A stretch of DNA of 64,000 nt from the NCBI GenBank assembly GCA_001179505.1, contig CDMY01000383.1, forward strand, positions 17,540-81,539, in the 5' to 3' direction. The position numbers and the translations under genes are program-made. The DNA is from Vitrella brassicaformis. Taxonomy: Eukaryota > Sar > Vitrellaceae. Within the stretch, counting starts at the first letter, position 1. Every line of letters starts with the position of its first letter. This document shows positions 10,979-24,723 of the stretch, one piece after another. Below the pieces are notes generated by a model. It had not been told where the DNA came from and ran no database searches. It was given only the letters and a program-made list of their open reading frames with translations.

Positions 10979-13900
10979 TCACGGGTGCGTCATGCTGACA
11001 ATACCCCAGGTCTTCTCGGTTCCCGACTGGTTGACCTCCCTGACGTTCTGGGCCCACTCCACGTGCCCGTCCCACAGCACGCCCGCCTCCTCGTCCTCGT
11101 CCATGTGCACGCCCCACGGCAGCGCACCCAACGCACCCAGCTGCCGCCGCCCCGTACCCGTGCCCAGGTGCCGACCGATGACATTGAGCGGGTGGGGCGA
11201 GCCCGGCGTCTCCTGCCTTGGCGGGATCTGCAGCGACGGCTCGGTGGTCTTCTCGGCCTCTGTGGGGCTCTCGATGACCACCCCACTGTCGGGCTTGCCG
11301 AGTGCGGTGTCGGTCTTGCAGTCGACCCCCGGGAGGGTGAGAGTGACTTGGGGGGAGCGGCCGGAGCGGCGGGCCGAAACAGGGGGCGAGAGGACGTGCA
11401 GGTGGGCCTCTGCGCAGCTGTCGAGCTCGATCTTGGCGTGCTTGTGGTGTGTGTGGTGCACGGCCGAGTAGATGACGGCGTCGTGCAGCGAGAGGAAGCA
11501 GTGGTCGGCCGGCACAACCTTGAAGAACTCAGCACGATCTGAGCAACGACACGCAGAACAATCGTCATCGGGGACCATGGAAGCTGTATGGTTTTGCGTG
11601 CCCACGTACCGAGGAAGTCTCTCATGGGTCCCTTCCAGTTGGCGAAGAGCAAGTCCATCTTTTGGTCCTGGAACCACTTGGCCAGTCGCTCGAGCATGCC
11701 CATGGACGTGGCGTCGAGCGAGTTGATGCCGCTACAGTCAATAATGACCGTGTGTGTGGCCACATCCCCGTCCCCGCCCTCCTCCTCGTCCTTGGGCGGC
11801 CTGCGATCCGATTTGCTGCCGGTGGGCTTGATCATGGTCAGCAGCTTGCTCTCAAAAAATTCCGCGTTAGAAAAGTTAAGGTCGGCGTCGAAGCGGAAGA
11901 TCTTGACGCCGGGGATCTCGCGCGCAGTGGGGAAACGCTCAATCTGACGAAAGCAAAACGGCACACATGGCCCTCGCTGCCTGCCATTGTTGTGATGGTA
12001 TGTGTATTGGGCCATCCATACCTCCTGGTAGCTGGATGTGCCGGGGAGGCGGCCCAGGATGGTGGCGTTTGGCCGGGCGCTTTTCTTGAGGAGCCAGAGG
12101 AGCGAGAGGACGACCGCGACGATGATGCCCTCCATGGCCCCAAGGGTGGCGGTGACGAGGAAGCACGCCGCCCAGAGGTAGAAGTCGGGGTTCTTGAACT
12201 TCCACAGACGACGGCCCTCCTGGAAGTTGATCATGCCTGATGGAGGGAGACACAGACGTGGACAGACCAAACATGCAGATCGCTCGTGTGTCGGACCGTC
12301 CGGTGTGTCACCCACAGTACCATATGTGCCGAAGAAGACGACGGACGCGAGCGCAGCGTAGGGGAGGTAGTAGAGCAGCGGGGTGATGAGCGAGAGGGTC
12401 AGGGCCACCACAGCGACGTTGGGCAGGGTGTGCAGGATGGTCTTGGCGCCGACAGATGAGACCACCCCCACCCGCGAGACGGCGTTGGCCGCTGGGAAGC
12501 ACTGGAACATGGAGCCCACCAGGTTGGTCATGCCGTACGCGAGCAACTCCTGCTCAGAGTCAATGCGGTACCTGCACACACCAACAACCATGGGCATGGG
12601 AAAAGGCCAACTGGTTGCCAATGCCTTGCCTTCCTCCCTGCCCCTGCCTGCACGTACCCGTGTTTCTTGCCGACAGTCTTCGCGACGGAAATGTGTATGA
12701 TGTAGAACATGACAGCCAGGGGGATGGCCTGCTGAAACAGTTGCAGGAAGTGCGCCTTGAAGTGCGGCACGTCGGGTACGGGGAAGCCCTGCGGGATCTC
12801 GTGGAGGATCCTGAGGTTGAAGGGGGCCTCGTTGAGCTTGAACAGCCAGGTGAGGAAGGTGAAGAGGACCATGACGATCAGCTGCCCCGGCAGCGGGAAC
12901 TTCTTGAAGTAGCGGCCGTTGATCCACTTGACGAGAAACAGGATGATCAGCCCACTGACACCTGCCAACCACACACATACCGGGGAACTCGTGAATTGGT
13001 GGGTCGTGTGCCGTGTTCTGATCTGCGCGTGTGCGGGAGGGAGAGGGTACTGTCTGTCGTGTCTCGCTGCTATGTCTCTGTTCTGTGTTGAGTGAGACGG
13101 GCTGCTTACACATGGTGAATGCGGTCCAGTTGGTCTGGGGTATGTTGGTGAGGATGTGCCACCACTGCTCCACCTCGAAGTCCGTCCGCGGCACCGGGAA
13201 TCCAAACAGATCCTTCAGCTGAGACGTGCCGATCAGAAATGCAGCACCTGCACACACACACACACACACACACAACCATACGGATAGGTTGTCGCGATAG
13301 CACCTGCCTCTGTGTTTCTCTGCGTGGCTCACCGGTTGTGAATCCCGACAGGACGGGATCGGCGAGGAAGTCGGCCACCATGCCCACCCGCATCAGCCGC
13401 AGCACCATGTGAGACGCGCCCACACACACCGACAAACTGATCGTCACTGGTATTCGCTCCGTCAACGGGGCGTCCCAACTGATGGGGAGGGACACAAGCA
13501 CACACAGACACAAAACAGATGTGCGGGTGGGTTGGTGGGTTGTGGACTTGGTTGTGCCGCCATCGACTCACCCGATGACGTGTGCGACGGCCTCAGCGCA
13601 TAGGATGGATTCGATGGCGGACGTGCCGATGGATGCGTGGTGGAAGGTGCCGAAGAGCATGTAGATGAGGGGCAGAAACAGTTGGTTGTACAGGCCGTAC
13701 ACGGGGGGCATGTTGGCCAGCAGCGAGTAGGACATGCCCATCGGGATGGCCATGATGCCCTCAGCAATACCTGGGTGTGGGAGAGCAAACAAGCAAACAC
13801 GAAACCAGTGCGTTCTCTCCCCTTCCATCTCCCGTGTATGTGTGTGGGTTGATGTGATGTGTGACACGTACCTGCCGTGATGTCATCGCCGAGGAAGCCG

Positions 13901-14446
13901 GCCTTGTACTTGGTCACGAAACCCAGGATGGGGAGGAACCGCTCCACAGTCACCTCCTTGATCTGACCACACGCACACGGACAGCGAGTGCCATCAGACG
14001 CGGATCCTCCCCCTCCCCCCTCTGTGCCCCCTCCCCCTCCTCCCTCCCTCCCAGCTCACCGATTCCTTGGCGCACTCTGCAACATAGTGGTGCGGCTTGG
14101 TGGGGGTTGGCTTCTCCTCGAGCGTCTGGAGGAAGCTCTCCGTCCGCAGCGTGATGGTCTGCTTCTCCGAGTTGGCCTTGGCGTCCTTGATGCCCGCCTT
14201 CTTGTTGTCGCCCTCCCCTCCAACACCTGCCTGTCCGTTAGCCATGACCATCGAGCTGCTGCCGCTGGGGAGGGTGGACACCATCGAGCACGACACCGAC
14301 GCACCGATGTTGGACGAGAAGGTCGTGGCGTTGCCGTCATCTGACGACTCGCAGGAGGCATCTGTGACGTGTGAGGGGACTGGGGGAAGCCGCTGCACGC
14401 TGTACTTGTCCGCTGACGGGTCTGATGTCGGTTGCTGACCACCCAT
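10979..14446 (-). CDS. SulP/SLC26-type anion transporter with STAS domain
   Basis: Ten exons in coding order (14446-14060, 13962-13872, 13770-13572, 13478-13333, 13247-13110, 12961-12658, 12571-12321, 12236-12022, 11943-11610, 11538-10979) give 874 residues, all in phase. A Ser-rich cytosolic N-terminus of about 130 residues precedes the transporter core. The SulP signature is clear (AIPMGMSYSLLANMPPVYGL, then FGTFHHASIGT) and is followed by further hydrophobic helices up to about residue 560. The C-terminal STAS domain shows VKIFRFDADLNFSNAEFF, an acidic/Lys insert, and the core strand VIIDCSGINSLDATSM. A poorly conserved tail of about 150 residues follows. The family moves sulfate, bicarbonate, molybdate or other anions; the substrate cannot be told from the sequence. 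Confidence 0.92.
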
Positions 14447-14722
14447 CGCTGGATCTCTGGCGCAAAACCGAGAGAGGGAGAGAGTAGAACCCCACAGCCG
14501 TTGAGAAGTTCCGTCAAACAAACACCCCCAAAACCCTACAGCCAAATCCTGCGGTTTGCGTTCTATGTAATGAATAATGGCCGTTTCAGCACAAAGGATG
14601 ACAGGCATGCTGACTGGTCATCTCACCCACATACGCAGTCGATGGTTCTGATCCTGCTCTAGGCTCGTGTGGCCGCCGTGTGGCCGCAGTGAGTGCATGC
14701 TGTTCAGCGCTGCGTTCACGCC
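14447..14722. promoter_or_regulatory. head-to-head promoter region, SulP / IFT172
   Basis: 276 bp between divergent ATGs. It has only a weak relative of the shared motif (ACGAGCCTAGAG on the minus strand near 14656-14667). No TATA box was seen. Confidence 0.35.
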
Positions 14723-17700
14723 ATGCAGCTGCGTTATCTGACGGTGAGCAAAGATTCTACCCCATCACATCTCTCCGTCATACAAGTGATTCATTTATTG
14801 TCTTTGCTGTGTGTCCAGAACCTGTCGCCTGCCGGCGATGGGATGCAGAAGATCACGTCTGCGTGCTGGTCGCCCAACAGCCAGCGGCTGGCCATCGTGG
14901 CCACAGACAAGATCGTGCAGCTCTTCGATGAGTCGGGCGAGCGGCAGGACCGCTTCAGCACCAAACCGGCAGACAAGAACCAGCGCACCTATGTGGTGCG
15001 GGCCATGGCTTTCTCGCCTGACTCGACCAAGCTGGCGATAGCCCAGTCCGACAACATCGTGTTTGTGTACAAGCTGGGGTCCGATTGGAAGGACAAGAAG
15101 TCCATCTGCAACAAGTTCCAGCAGACGGCCAGCGTCACTTGCCTCACCTGGCCCCAGGCACACCCCAATGAGGTCGTCTTTGGCCTCACCGAGGGGCGTG
15201 TCAAGGTCGGCCAGCTCAGGACCAACAAGGCCGCCACGTTGTTCCAAACAGACAGGTCAGCAAGAAGGCAGGCAGGCTCGGAGGCACTTGTTTCTCATCT
15301 AGAATGGCCGTCTTCTGTTCCTCAGCTTTGTGGTGTCGCTGTGTTCGTCGCCCGACGGCCACTCCATCCTGTCGGGCCACCTGGATGGTTCCATCTATCG
15401 GTTCTCGTTTGAGACGGACACGTCGGGCGCATCGCATCAGAAGGTGGCCAGCTTCGGGACGCCAGTGACGGCCCTGGAGTGGGGGGCGGGCATCGTCGCC
15501 GCTGGCAACACGGGCGTCGTCAGGTTCTACGACTCGACAGACGGACGAGAGGTGCGTGCGCAATGGGCAGGAAGAACATTTGATGCTTCCGTGATCGATC
15601 ATGGTGTTTGTTGCTCAGGTGCGGAATTTTGACTACTCCAACGATACGTCGGTCAAGGAGTTTACGTGTGCGGCCTTCAACCCGAGCGGCGAGAGTGTCG
15701 TGCTGGGCAACTACAACCGCATCATGGTGTATGCCTACAAGCAGAGGACGGCCCCGCAGCGGCGCGGCGGGCCCCTGGCGCGCGGGCAGCCACACGTCAT
15801 CCAGGAGTGGGAGGAGGTGGTCAGCAAGATCATACCCAACCTCTACACCGTCACGGCACTCTGCTGGAAGCCTGATGGCTCACGTCTTGTGGTCAGACAG
15901 CGAAAGGAGAGGTCGGTGAGTGGGCTTATCTGTCTTGTTGTCCTGTCCTGTCTGGTTGGGTAGGTAGGATCGTTGTGTGGGTCAGTGGACGTGTTTGACG
16001 CGTGCATCCGGCGGGCGAGGTACAAGGGCATCTTCGACTTCACCTACATCGCAGCCAGCCAGGTAGACGGATGGAAGGTGACCGAACCTCTGGTGCCATA
16101 ACATTGTGTTGGTGTATGTGTGGGTCAGGTGATCGTTCGCAACAGCAAGACCGGCGGGAGCGCCATGGTCAGGTCGTCTGCGGGATACGAGATCAAGAAG
16201 CTCAATGTCTTCCAAAACAGGTGAATGATCCGGCACGCACTCATACGCACAGCCACCCAACACTCAGACAAGCGAGCTGCCTTGGTGTATAGGTACCTGG
16301 TTGCCAACACGGTGGCGTCTCTGCTGTTGGGTGATTTGGAGACGGGCAAGACGTCCGAGATAGTGTGGCCTGAGAGCGGCGGCGAGAAGTTCTACTTCGA
16401 CAACCCAAATGTCTGCATGGTCTTCAGGGTACCACAGCCCCCCACATGACCCCCACGCGAAGGAACGGTGTATCATGATGCTGGTGCTGGTTGCAGGCGG
16501 GTGAGCTGTCACTGGTCGAGTACGGCAGCAATGAGGCGCTGGGCTCGGCCCGCACCGAGCACATGTCGCCGCACCTCATATCGGTCCGCATCGACAAATA
16601 CGGCGCCAGCAAAATGGTTGGACGGACCACATAGCCTGCCTGCTTGAGTGGATGGAAGCACCTGTCGGTCGGTTCTGCCGTGTGTGGGGTGGGCAGAAGG
16701 GTTCTGGTGGTGGCCCGCTGAAGCTGATCGCCTACCTGCTGGACCTGCAGACCATACGGTCGGTACACACGCACACACACACGGAGGAGGCATGTACGCA
16801 ACCGTATGTGTGTGTGGCGCTTGCTGTCTGGTCTGCACGTCAGGATATCAGATCTGTCGAATGGCCAGACGCTGGCCACTGTCAACCACGACTGTCGCAT
16901 CGACTGGCTGGAACTCAACCCCGCGTATGTGACCAACACCCATCACCATGCCAGTCCAGTCCACGACCCCCATGTGTGTGTGCATGCTTCCTTCCTTCTC
17001 TTTCAGTGGTGATCGGTTGCTGTTCCGCGACCACCGCCGTCAGCTGCACCTGTACACGTTGGAGAAGCAGAGCCGCACCACCCTCCTCAACTACTGCAAC
17101 TACGTCCAGTGGGTGCCCGACAGCGATGTCGTCGTCGCGCAGAACAGACAAAACCTCTGCGTCTGGTGAGTGAGTGGATCGGAGTGGTAGGCACCAAAGC
17201 ATGTGTGATGTGTGTCATTCATGGTCATCCGTGTTGCGGCTGTCTGTCTGCAGGTATTCGATAGAGGAGCCCGACCGGGTGACCATGACTGAGATCAAGG
17301 GCGACATAGAAGACATCGAGAGGACCAAAGGTAGGTCATCGAGGGCGGGGGAGGTTGCAGACGATGGACCGCATGCTTGTCTTGTGTGTGCAGGTCGGAC
17401 GGTTGTGTTGGTTGACGACGGCGCGGGGAAGCAGGAGTACGAACTCAACGAGGCACTCATCTCGTTCGGCGGATGCATTGAAAGGAGACTCTTCGGACAG
17501 GCACGCAAACATACCCACACACTGCACACGCGTGAACACATTTGACGCATCCTCTCTCGTCAGGCTGTGGTGCTGTTGAGTGAGCTGGCCCTGACGGCCG
17601 AGACGGAGGCCCTGTGGCGGCAGCTGGCTGAGGCAGCACTCGACGATGATGCGCCCAAGCTGTCGGTCGCACAGAGCTGCTACGCCGTGCTCGGGGACGT

Positions 17701-20700
17701 TGCCAAGGCTACGTATCTCCAAAAAGTGCGGCGGAAGGGCTCTCTGTAGTGTATCTGTCCGTCCCGCCACCCATCTCCCTCTGTGTTTGTCAGGTGAATG
17801 CGATTGTCAAATCCCATGCCGCTGAGTTTGGGGGCGACGGAACCAGATACTACCTCGTCCAGGCAAAGTGACCCTTCCACACGCAGAGGCATCGATCGCA
17901 TCTCGCTCTGGATGGATGGATGGATGTGTGCAGGCTGGCGATGTTGTCGAAGCAGTTTCAGCGTGCCGAGGCATTGCTGCTGGACCACAACGACCTCGAG
18001 GGCGCCATGACCATGTACCAAGAGCTGCACAGGTGGGTGGGTGGGGTGGCTGCAGTGCAGTGCAGTGGTGTGCTGTATGCACGCATCGCTCACGTATATA
18101 TATTCATGTGCAGGTACGACGAGAGCATCCGTCTGGCTGAGAAGAAGAACCACCCCGACGTGCAGCAGCTCAAGCTGCACTTCCTGCAGTGGCTCATGTC
18201 TACTGGACAGGTGGGCTCAGGACAAACCAAGCCCACAGATCCACTTGTTTGACTCAAGCTGCCTACGCTTGTCTGTGTGTGAGTCACACATGTCAGGAGG
18301 AGAAGGCTGGCGAGTTGCAGGAGCGTGAGGGCAACTACTTCAAGGCCATCGAGCTGTACGTCAAGGGCGGCCTCCCCGCCAAGGCGGCCATGGTCGTCAA
18401 CAGACACTCGGCATCCTACTCGCCGGAGCTGCTGCAGCGGATCGCCAGCGCCCTCACTGCCAGCGGCATGCACGACAAGGCGGGGGAGGTCTTCGAGAAA
18501 CTCGGCATGATCAATCCAGCCATGGACTCTTACAGGTACACATCCACGCGCACATTTCACCCACTCTGTAATGCTGGTGCGTGTGTCTGTCTGGAGTCAG
18601 GAAGGGTCATGCGTTCCGCAAGGCGGTTGAGTTGGCCAAGGCGTCCTTCCCCGGGCTGGTCGTGACGCTAGAGGAGGAGTGGGGCGACTGGCTGGTGACG
18701 CAGAAGCAGGTCGACGCCGCCATACAGCACTTCATCGAGGCGGGCTGCTCGCAGAAGGCCATCGAGGCCGCCATGGCCGCCAGACAGTGGAACAAAGTCA
18801 GTGAGCGAAGCCGTGGCGAGCGGGCCATTCACCTGAGGAATGACGTCTCGATACGTGCGTGTGTGTGTGTGTGTGTAGGCTGAACAGCTGCTGGAGTCGT
18901 TGAGGGACCCGACGGTGGCGCAGCCCTTCTACATCAAGATCGCCCAGCACTACGCCGCCGCCAAACAATACGAGAACGCAGAACGATTCTACATCAAGGT
19001 AGATCCAGCCTCCCTCACACACGCACCCGCAGGCACCAACACATGAATGAGTAATTCCGTGTGCGCATCTATGCAGGCCGACCGTCCGTACGATGCCGTG
19101 GCCATGTATGTGGAGACCAACCACTTCGACCGCGCCAACCGTGTGGCCAAGATGCACCTCTCCGCCGCAGACATGAAGGAGCTCTACTCGTCCATGGCAA
19201 GGAAACTAGAGGGACAGAACAAACTCAACGTACGCACACAAGCATGACATTCAGCAGCGCATCATGAAATTACGCGTGTCTGTGTGGTGTGGATGTCTGG
19301 TGTGTAGGAGGCAGAGTTGGCGTACGTGTCGGTGCAGGAGTACGACTTGGCCATCAACATGTACAAGAAGCGCGAGGACTTCGAGCAGATGCTCCGACTC
19401 GTCGCCAAGTACCGCCGAGAACACCTACTTGACTCGTACAAGCTGGTCGCCGAACACATGGAGAGAAAGGGAAACCTCAAGGCCGCCGAACACTACTACA
19501 TCGGTAAAGGAAGAAGCAAGATAGCCGGAAGTGCACAGCACAGCACAGCACAGCACATCGCCATAAGTGAATGTGTGTGTTCAATCAGAGGCCCGTGCGT
19601 GGCAGAATGCGGTGCAGATGTACCGTCAGCTAGACCGGTGGGAGGACGCGCAGAGGGTGGCCAAGCTCCAGGGCGGCCAGGGCGCATTCCAGAAGGTCGT
19701 CCTCGCACAGGCACACGAAGTCTCGAAGACACACGGGCCGGACGCTGGCGCACAAGTGCTCATCAAGGTGGGTGTGGGGGAGTGAGTGAGGGAGGGAGGG
19801 AGGGAGGGAGGAGTAGGGGACCATGCGTTGTCGTGTGTGTGTCAGCATGGTCTGGTAGAGGTGGCGATTGACTACGCCCTGCAGCACAACAACTTCGACC
19901 ATGCGATCGAGCTCGCCCAGACCTCGGCACGACACAAGGCAAGCATCTCGAATGCGCCGACCGCACCCACATACACTCATCGCCGATTGACGACCGGTCT
20001 CTGTGTGTGTGTATGTGGTCTGGTGGACGGCACGAATCGAATCAGCTTCCCGACATCTATCTGAAGAAGGCGCTCATGTACGAGGACCAGGAGGAGTTCA
20101 GACTCGCAGAGGAACAGTTCATCATGGTACCCATCCATCCATGTGGACATTCATCAGGCCGGCCAGGCCAATGCACACTCTTTTTGTATGTCATCAGGCC
20201 GGGAAGCCCAAGGAGGCGGTCGACATGTACATGCATCAGCACGACTGGGTTTCTGCCATGAGGGTAGCAGACGCACACGACAGGTCGCTCGTCACAGAGG
20301 TCATGATGGGACACGCCAAGGACCTCTCGGACCAAAACCAGTTCCAGGTAGGTACCTACCTGTTGGACCATTCTCACAATGAGCATGGAGTGAAGTAAAT
20401 GGTGTGCGTCTGTGTGTGTTTTCAGGCAGCTGAGAATCTGTTCATCAGTGCCCAGAAGCCCGAGATGGCGATATCGATGTACACGGGGCGCAACATGATC
20501 AACGAGGCCATCCGCGTGTGCAAGAAGCACTGCCCCCACCTGCTGTGGGAGGTCATGGCCACCTACGGACCCCAGTCACGACCCGGCGGCGGCGCACAGA
20601 GGGGCGGCAGCGTCGAGGAGACACTTGAAACAGCAAAGGTGGCCATGGCGAAGACGCCGCTTGCGTGGCCGTGTGTGTGGATGGATGGATGGATGGAGGA

Positions 20701-22950
20701 TGTGTGTGTTGTGCAGGCCTACGAGGAGGCGGGTCAGTGGGGCTACGCCATTGATGCGTATCTGTCCATCACCTCGAGCGTGCTGCCAAACCCAGACAAA
20801 CTCGAGGAGATATGGGAAGCCGCGGTCAGACATCAGACCAACCACACACACCCCAACCCACTAGACACGTACCTCGGCCGTCTCCCTTACTGTGTGTTCT
20901 GCAGATCCGTTTGGCCATGACCAACGTACGTGACAGGTACCCCTCAGTGGTGCGTGACGTCGCCGCCCGCCTGCAGGCCATCGACCGCCTGGAAAGCGCC
21001 GGCGATCTGTACGAGTCCATGAACCAGTACCGTGAGGCGGTGCAGTGCTACGTGGCTGTCGAGTCATGGGACCGCGCCAAGGCCGCGGCGAGCGCCGCGG
21101 GCACCTCTGACCTGCTGGTGTGGGTGGAGGAGGAGCACAAGAGGGCCCTGGTCAAAAGGCAGGACGGCGAGTCGCTGCTCAAGCAGGGGGAGCTCACCAC
21201 CGCACTCGACCTCTATGCCAGGAGTGGCGAGTGGGACAAGTGCCTCGCACTCGCCGAACAGTCGGCTCCCCAGCTGCTGCCACATTACGTGCTTCAGAAT
21301 GCAAAGGTGACTGGGTGGGTGGGTGGATGAAGGCATGAGGACATCAATGCAGGTGTTGGCATGTGATGCAGGTGCTGGTGAAGCAGGGCGAGATGGTCCA
21401 GGCGGCGCAGCAGCTGGTGCGGCACACCCGGTCGCTCATATCCCTCGTCAATGCCCCGCCCACCTCACAGCAGGCACCTGCACAGAACATCTTCCCCCTG
21501 GTCAAACTCATCACCGAGCAGCTCCTCAGCGCGCAAGAGGCGCTCCCCTCCACACAAATACTCAAGGAGCTGCTCGTCAGGTCAGAGAATGGCCTACACA
21601 GAGGCATGGATATGGTGCATACCGATGCGTGTGTGTCCGTGTCCGTGTCCGTGTGTCCTAATAGGGTGCTGGGTGGTGCCAGCGGTTCGTCATCACTGAG
21701 TCTGGCCCAGGTGCAGGCGCTTCAGAGCCCCGCCGCGAGCGAGTTCCAGAAGCACCTCATGCTCGCACACCTCATGACCACATACGTACGTACGCAACAC
21801 AGCGCAACATCTATCGGCACACAGGTCAGGTGTGTGGCGCACCGTGTCTGTGCGTATGTCTGTCTGGCAGGCTTTGTGCAAGCAGCGGGCCAACAATGGG
21901 CTGAGGGAGGTGTGTGCCAAGCAGGCAGTGGCCATGCTGAGGTGGGGTGGGCAGAGAGCCGGCATGGAGGGAGGGATACTCACTCGCCACACAGGTAGGT
22001 GCCGTGGAATATCTGAGATGGATGGCAGGTATTGCACCGAGTTGCCAGCGGACAAGGCCTTCTACGACGCCGGCGTGGAGTGCAAGAACGTCGGATGGAT
22101 CAGCATGGCATTCACGCTCTTCAACAGGTAGCTACATACGCAGGCAGGCAGGCAGGCCAGGTCGACATGCATGAACACCAGTGACACAGACATGCATGAA
22201 CACCAGTGACACAGACAGACCTTGTTGCTTATGGCGTGTTTGTGCTGTGTGTGGTGTGTGAAGGTACTTGGACATTGCTGAGGCGATAGAGGACCCCGAC
22301 AACTCGACCATAGACAACACCGACTTCGAGGACAGCGACATCCCCACACCATATGACCTCAACCTGCCGGAGCGACAATCGCAGTAAGTACGCACAAATC
22401 ACCCCCACACAACACAACACACACACCAGTCCAATTGGTGGATGGGCGGTGTGTGCTGTGCAGGTCTGCGTCGACCAAGGACGAGGTGAAGGATCTGGTC
22501 TTGAGTTGGAGTGTCGACGCCAACATAGAGAGCGGCCTGCAGAAGAGGCAGTGCAACAGCTGTCAGGGCGACATGTACTTTGCCTCACTACGCGGCCCCT
22601 GCGGCGCGCAATACGAAATGTGCTGCGTCACAGGTACGCATGGCATTCACTACACAGCACAGCACACGGACGGACAAGCCACCGAAGGCAAGCGCCTGCT
22701 GTGTTGCGTGACGTGAACGGTGTCTGTCTACAGGGTTCCCCGTGAGCCCGGCGGATCGCGTGCAGTGCTCCACATGCCAGAGCCCTGCAAACAGGTAGGT
22801 GATGATTCAGACAGCGACTGCTGTGTATCTGGGGGGAACGTGTGTGTGAATGTGGCGATTGCATTGCATTGCAGGTCTGACTGGAATGCGTATGTGTTGA
22901 CTTTTCACCAGTGCCCGTGGTGCAGCGCCCCCCAGAACCCCGCGTACTAA
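14723..22950 (+). CDS. IFT172: intraflagellar transport protein IFT172
   Basis: About 37 exons encode a protein of roughly 1,750 residues, as in other eukaryotes. The first exon (14723-14743) encodes only seven residues, MQLRYLT, then 14819-15255 continues with the WD40 region ([44 protein letters not shown]). From about 17.5 kb the rest is TPR-like helical repeats ([44 protein letters not shown]). IFT172 is the largest IFT-B subunit and works at the ciliary tip turnaround, so the organism builds cilia. The last three exons (22464-22950) hold cysteine pairs CNSC, CSTC and CPWC with single Cys and His between them, suggesting a zinc-binding RING/U-box-like end. Most exon edges were matched by eye to the conserved order; a few internal ones are approximate. 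Confidence 0.95.
22165..22214 (+). repeat. exact tandem duplication of a 25-bp unit inside an IFT172 intron
   Basis: The unit beginning ACATGCATGAACACCAGTG occurs twice back to back with no mismatch, directly after a GGCA tetranucleotide run. It lies within an intron and does not affect the coding sequence. Confidence 0.85.
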
Positions 22951-24723
22951 TCGAGAGCCGTGGGGTGCCTGGGTGCCATGTAGTTGGTAAAGGGAGGGAG
23001 GGCCTCACGGATTGTGATAGCGGGATGGCGCTGCGTGGGTATGCGATTGCGTGTGAGCTCTGTCGGTCGGTGGTGTGCAGTCGCTCCCTATCTGTTTGTC
23101 TGACTGTGTGTCCGTCTGTAGTCGTCTTGTCGGTAGTGTGTACAGACTGACAAACTGACAGACTGACTGACTGCAGCGGAATGAATGGATGGAACCATGT
23201 CAGTCGCGGCAACATCCATATTTCAGTCAGCGTCTTGCATTGCATTGCATTAAAGGTACACGCATGAGATAGATGCATAAATACATACACACATGCAATG
23301 CAATGCATCCGACACACCGGGTCAGCGAGCAACCAACGACATGCAATGCACTCACTCTGGCAGGGCGGGCCGGCCCGCCATGTCAGAGTGAGTGCACACC
23401 TTGGAGTGAAGGAAGAAGCGACAAGTGGATACACGGCACGGACATCCCAACTGCTGAGAGCTAGCTGGCTGGGTAGGCTACACGTGGCCCATAGTGGCCC
23501 CGGGCAGGGCAGGCCGCGCCGCGCCGTGCACCCCCGCTCTTACCCGACTCCCCCACCCACCTGTCTTAGATTAGTGGTGCACACTCATCCATCCATCCAT
23601 CCATCGGCCAGACAGGAAGGGAGCCAGCCAGTCAGTCAGTCACGTGGGAGGCCAGGCGGCAGGCAAGGCAAGGCAAGGCAAGGCCACTGCTGAGTGTGCG
23701 AGAAAGAGTCACCCATTGTTTCGTGTGACAAATAGGCCGTCCAGCAAGAGAGAGAAAGAGAGGAAAGACAGGGGAACATATGTATCATCAATTCATTCAT
23801 GGATCTGTCTTTCATTCGCTGTCCCCTCCAACACCCACCCCATGTGTACAGCTAGCCACGCCACAGCGGCATAGCATGTGTGAGTACCAGGGTGGCATTT
23901 GTCGGTACACACCGGTGCCTTCTCGCCTCGCACCCGTCCTTTCGCTACCAATGCCTGCTCGTCTCGGTGCAGACGAGCTTGCACTCGTGGCCAGAAACGG
24001 GCAGAGGGGAAAAAGCCTCCCGTCGTGCGTACCGCACCACAACCACTCGATCACCCACCCACCCGGTCAAAATGGCAGCAGTCGAGTCATTCGACAGGTA
24101 GATAGTGTCTATCAACAGGAGACGACTTCCGGCAAGCGCGGTCTTTCGTGGGTGCAGGGGCGTCGGTGAATTCGCTGCCCCCGAGCCCGTTCCATGACTG
24201 CCTACCCGCGTCGGGAGGGCTGGCAGTCATAGAACGCGTCCAGGGGTTCAAATTCACCGGCACCACCAGCACCGAGGCACGCCAGAACGAGAGCCCATCC
24301 ATCCATGCATTCCACCCAGTCGATCCCCAGCAACCCCAGTAAGTGTGTGTGCACTCGCCAGGCAGCATACATAGGGACCGATAGATAAAGACAGCTCAGT
24401 CCGGGAAAAGGGGCGGCGAAAGACAGACAGAGGCAGAGCCAGAGGGACCAACCGGCAAAGCTTGTCCATTCAGAGCGGGAAGAGCAAAGGAAGCTTATGA
24501 ATTATGGAGATAGACATGTACTTATGTCGGTTCCATAAAGAGTGTCAGTCAGGGAGGCGGCCAGGCAACGCGCAGACAAGACAGCCAAAAAGCGAACCGA
24601 CCCCCCTGCCCCCTTCCACCCCCATCACTTGCCGAGCCGAAAAACTTTCCCCGCCCTCTCACGCAAGTGTCTGGCTACTTCATCACCCTCCTCCCTCCCT
24701 CCCCCCTCCCCCTGCCGGAGGCC
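22951..24723. other. long tail-to-tail spacer, simple repeats
   Basis: About 1.77 kb with repeated ATGCA/TGCAT pentamers in both orientations (23235-23350), CATC repeats (23588-23604), GGCAA repeats (23660-23682) and CCCTCC tracts. One frame at about 24148-24342 looks less repetitive but lacks an ATG and splice support. No gene is called. Confidence 0.5.

Noticed and set aside
12528-13332. Long minus-strand frame continuing past the SulP exons (part of a 780-codon frame at 10990-13332)
   Set aside because: It mixes real SulP exons with read-through introns; the spliced model fits the family far better.
24148-24342. Frame beginning GAGASVNSLPP in the 24 kb spacer
   Set aside because: It opens with GTG, not ATG, has no supported splice partners and no recognisable domain, although its composition is less repetitive than its surroundings.
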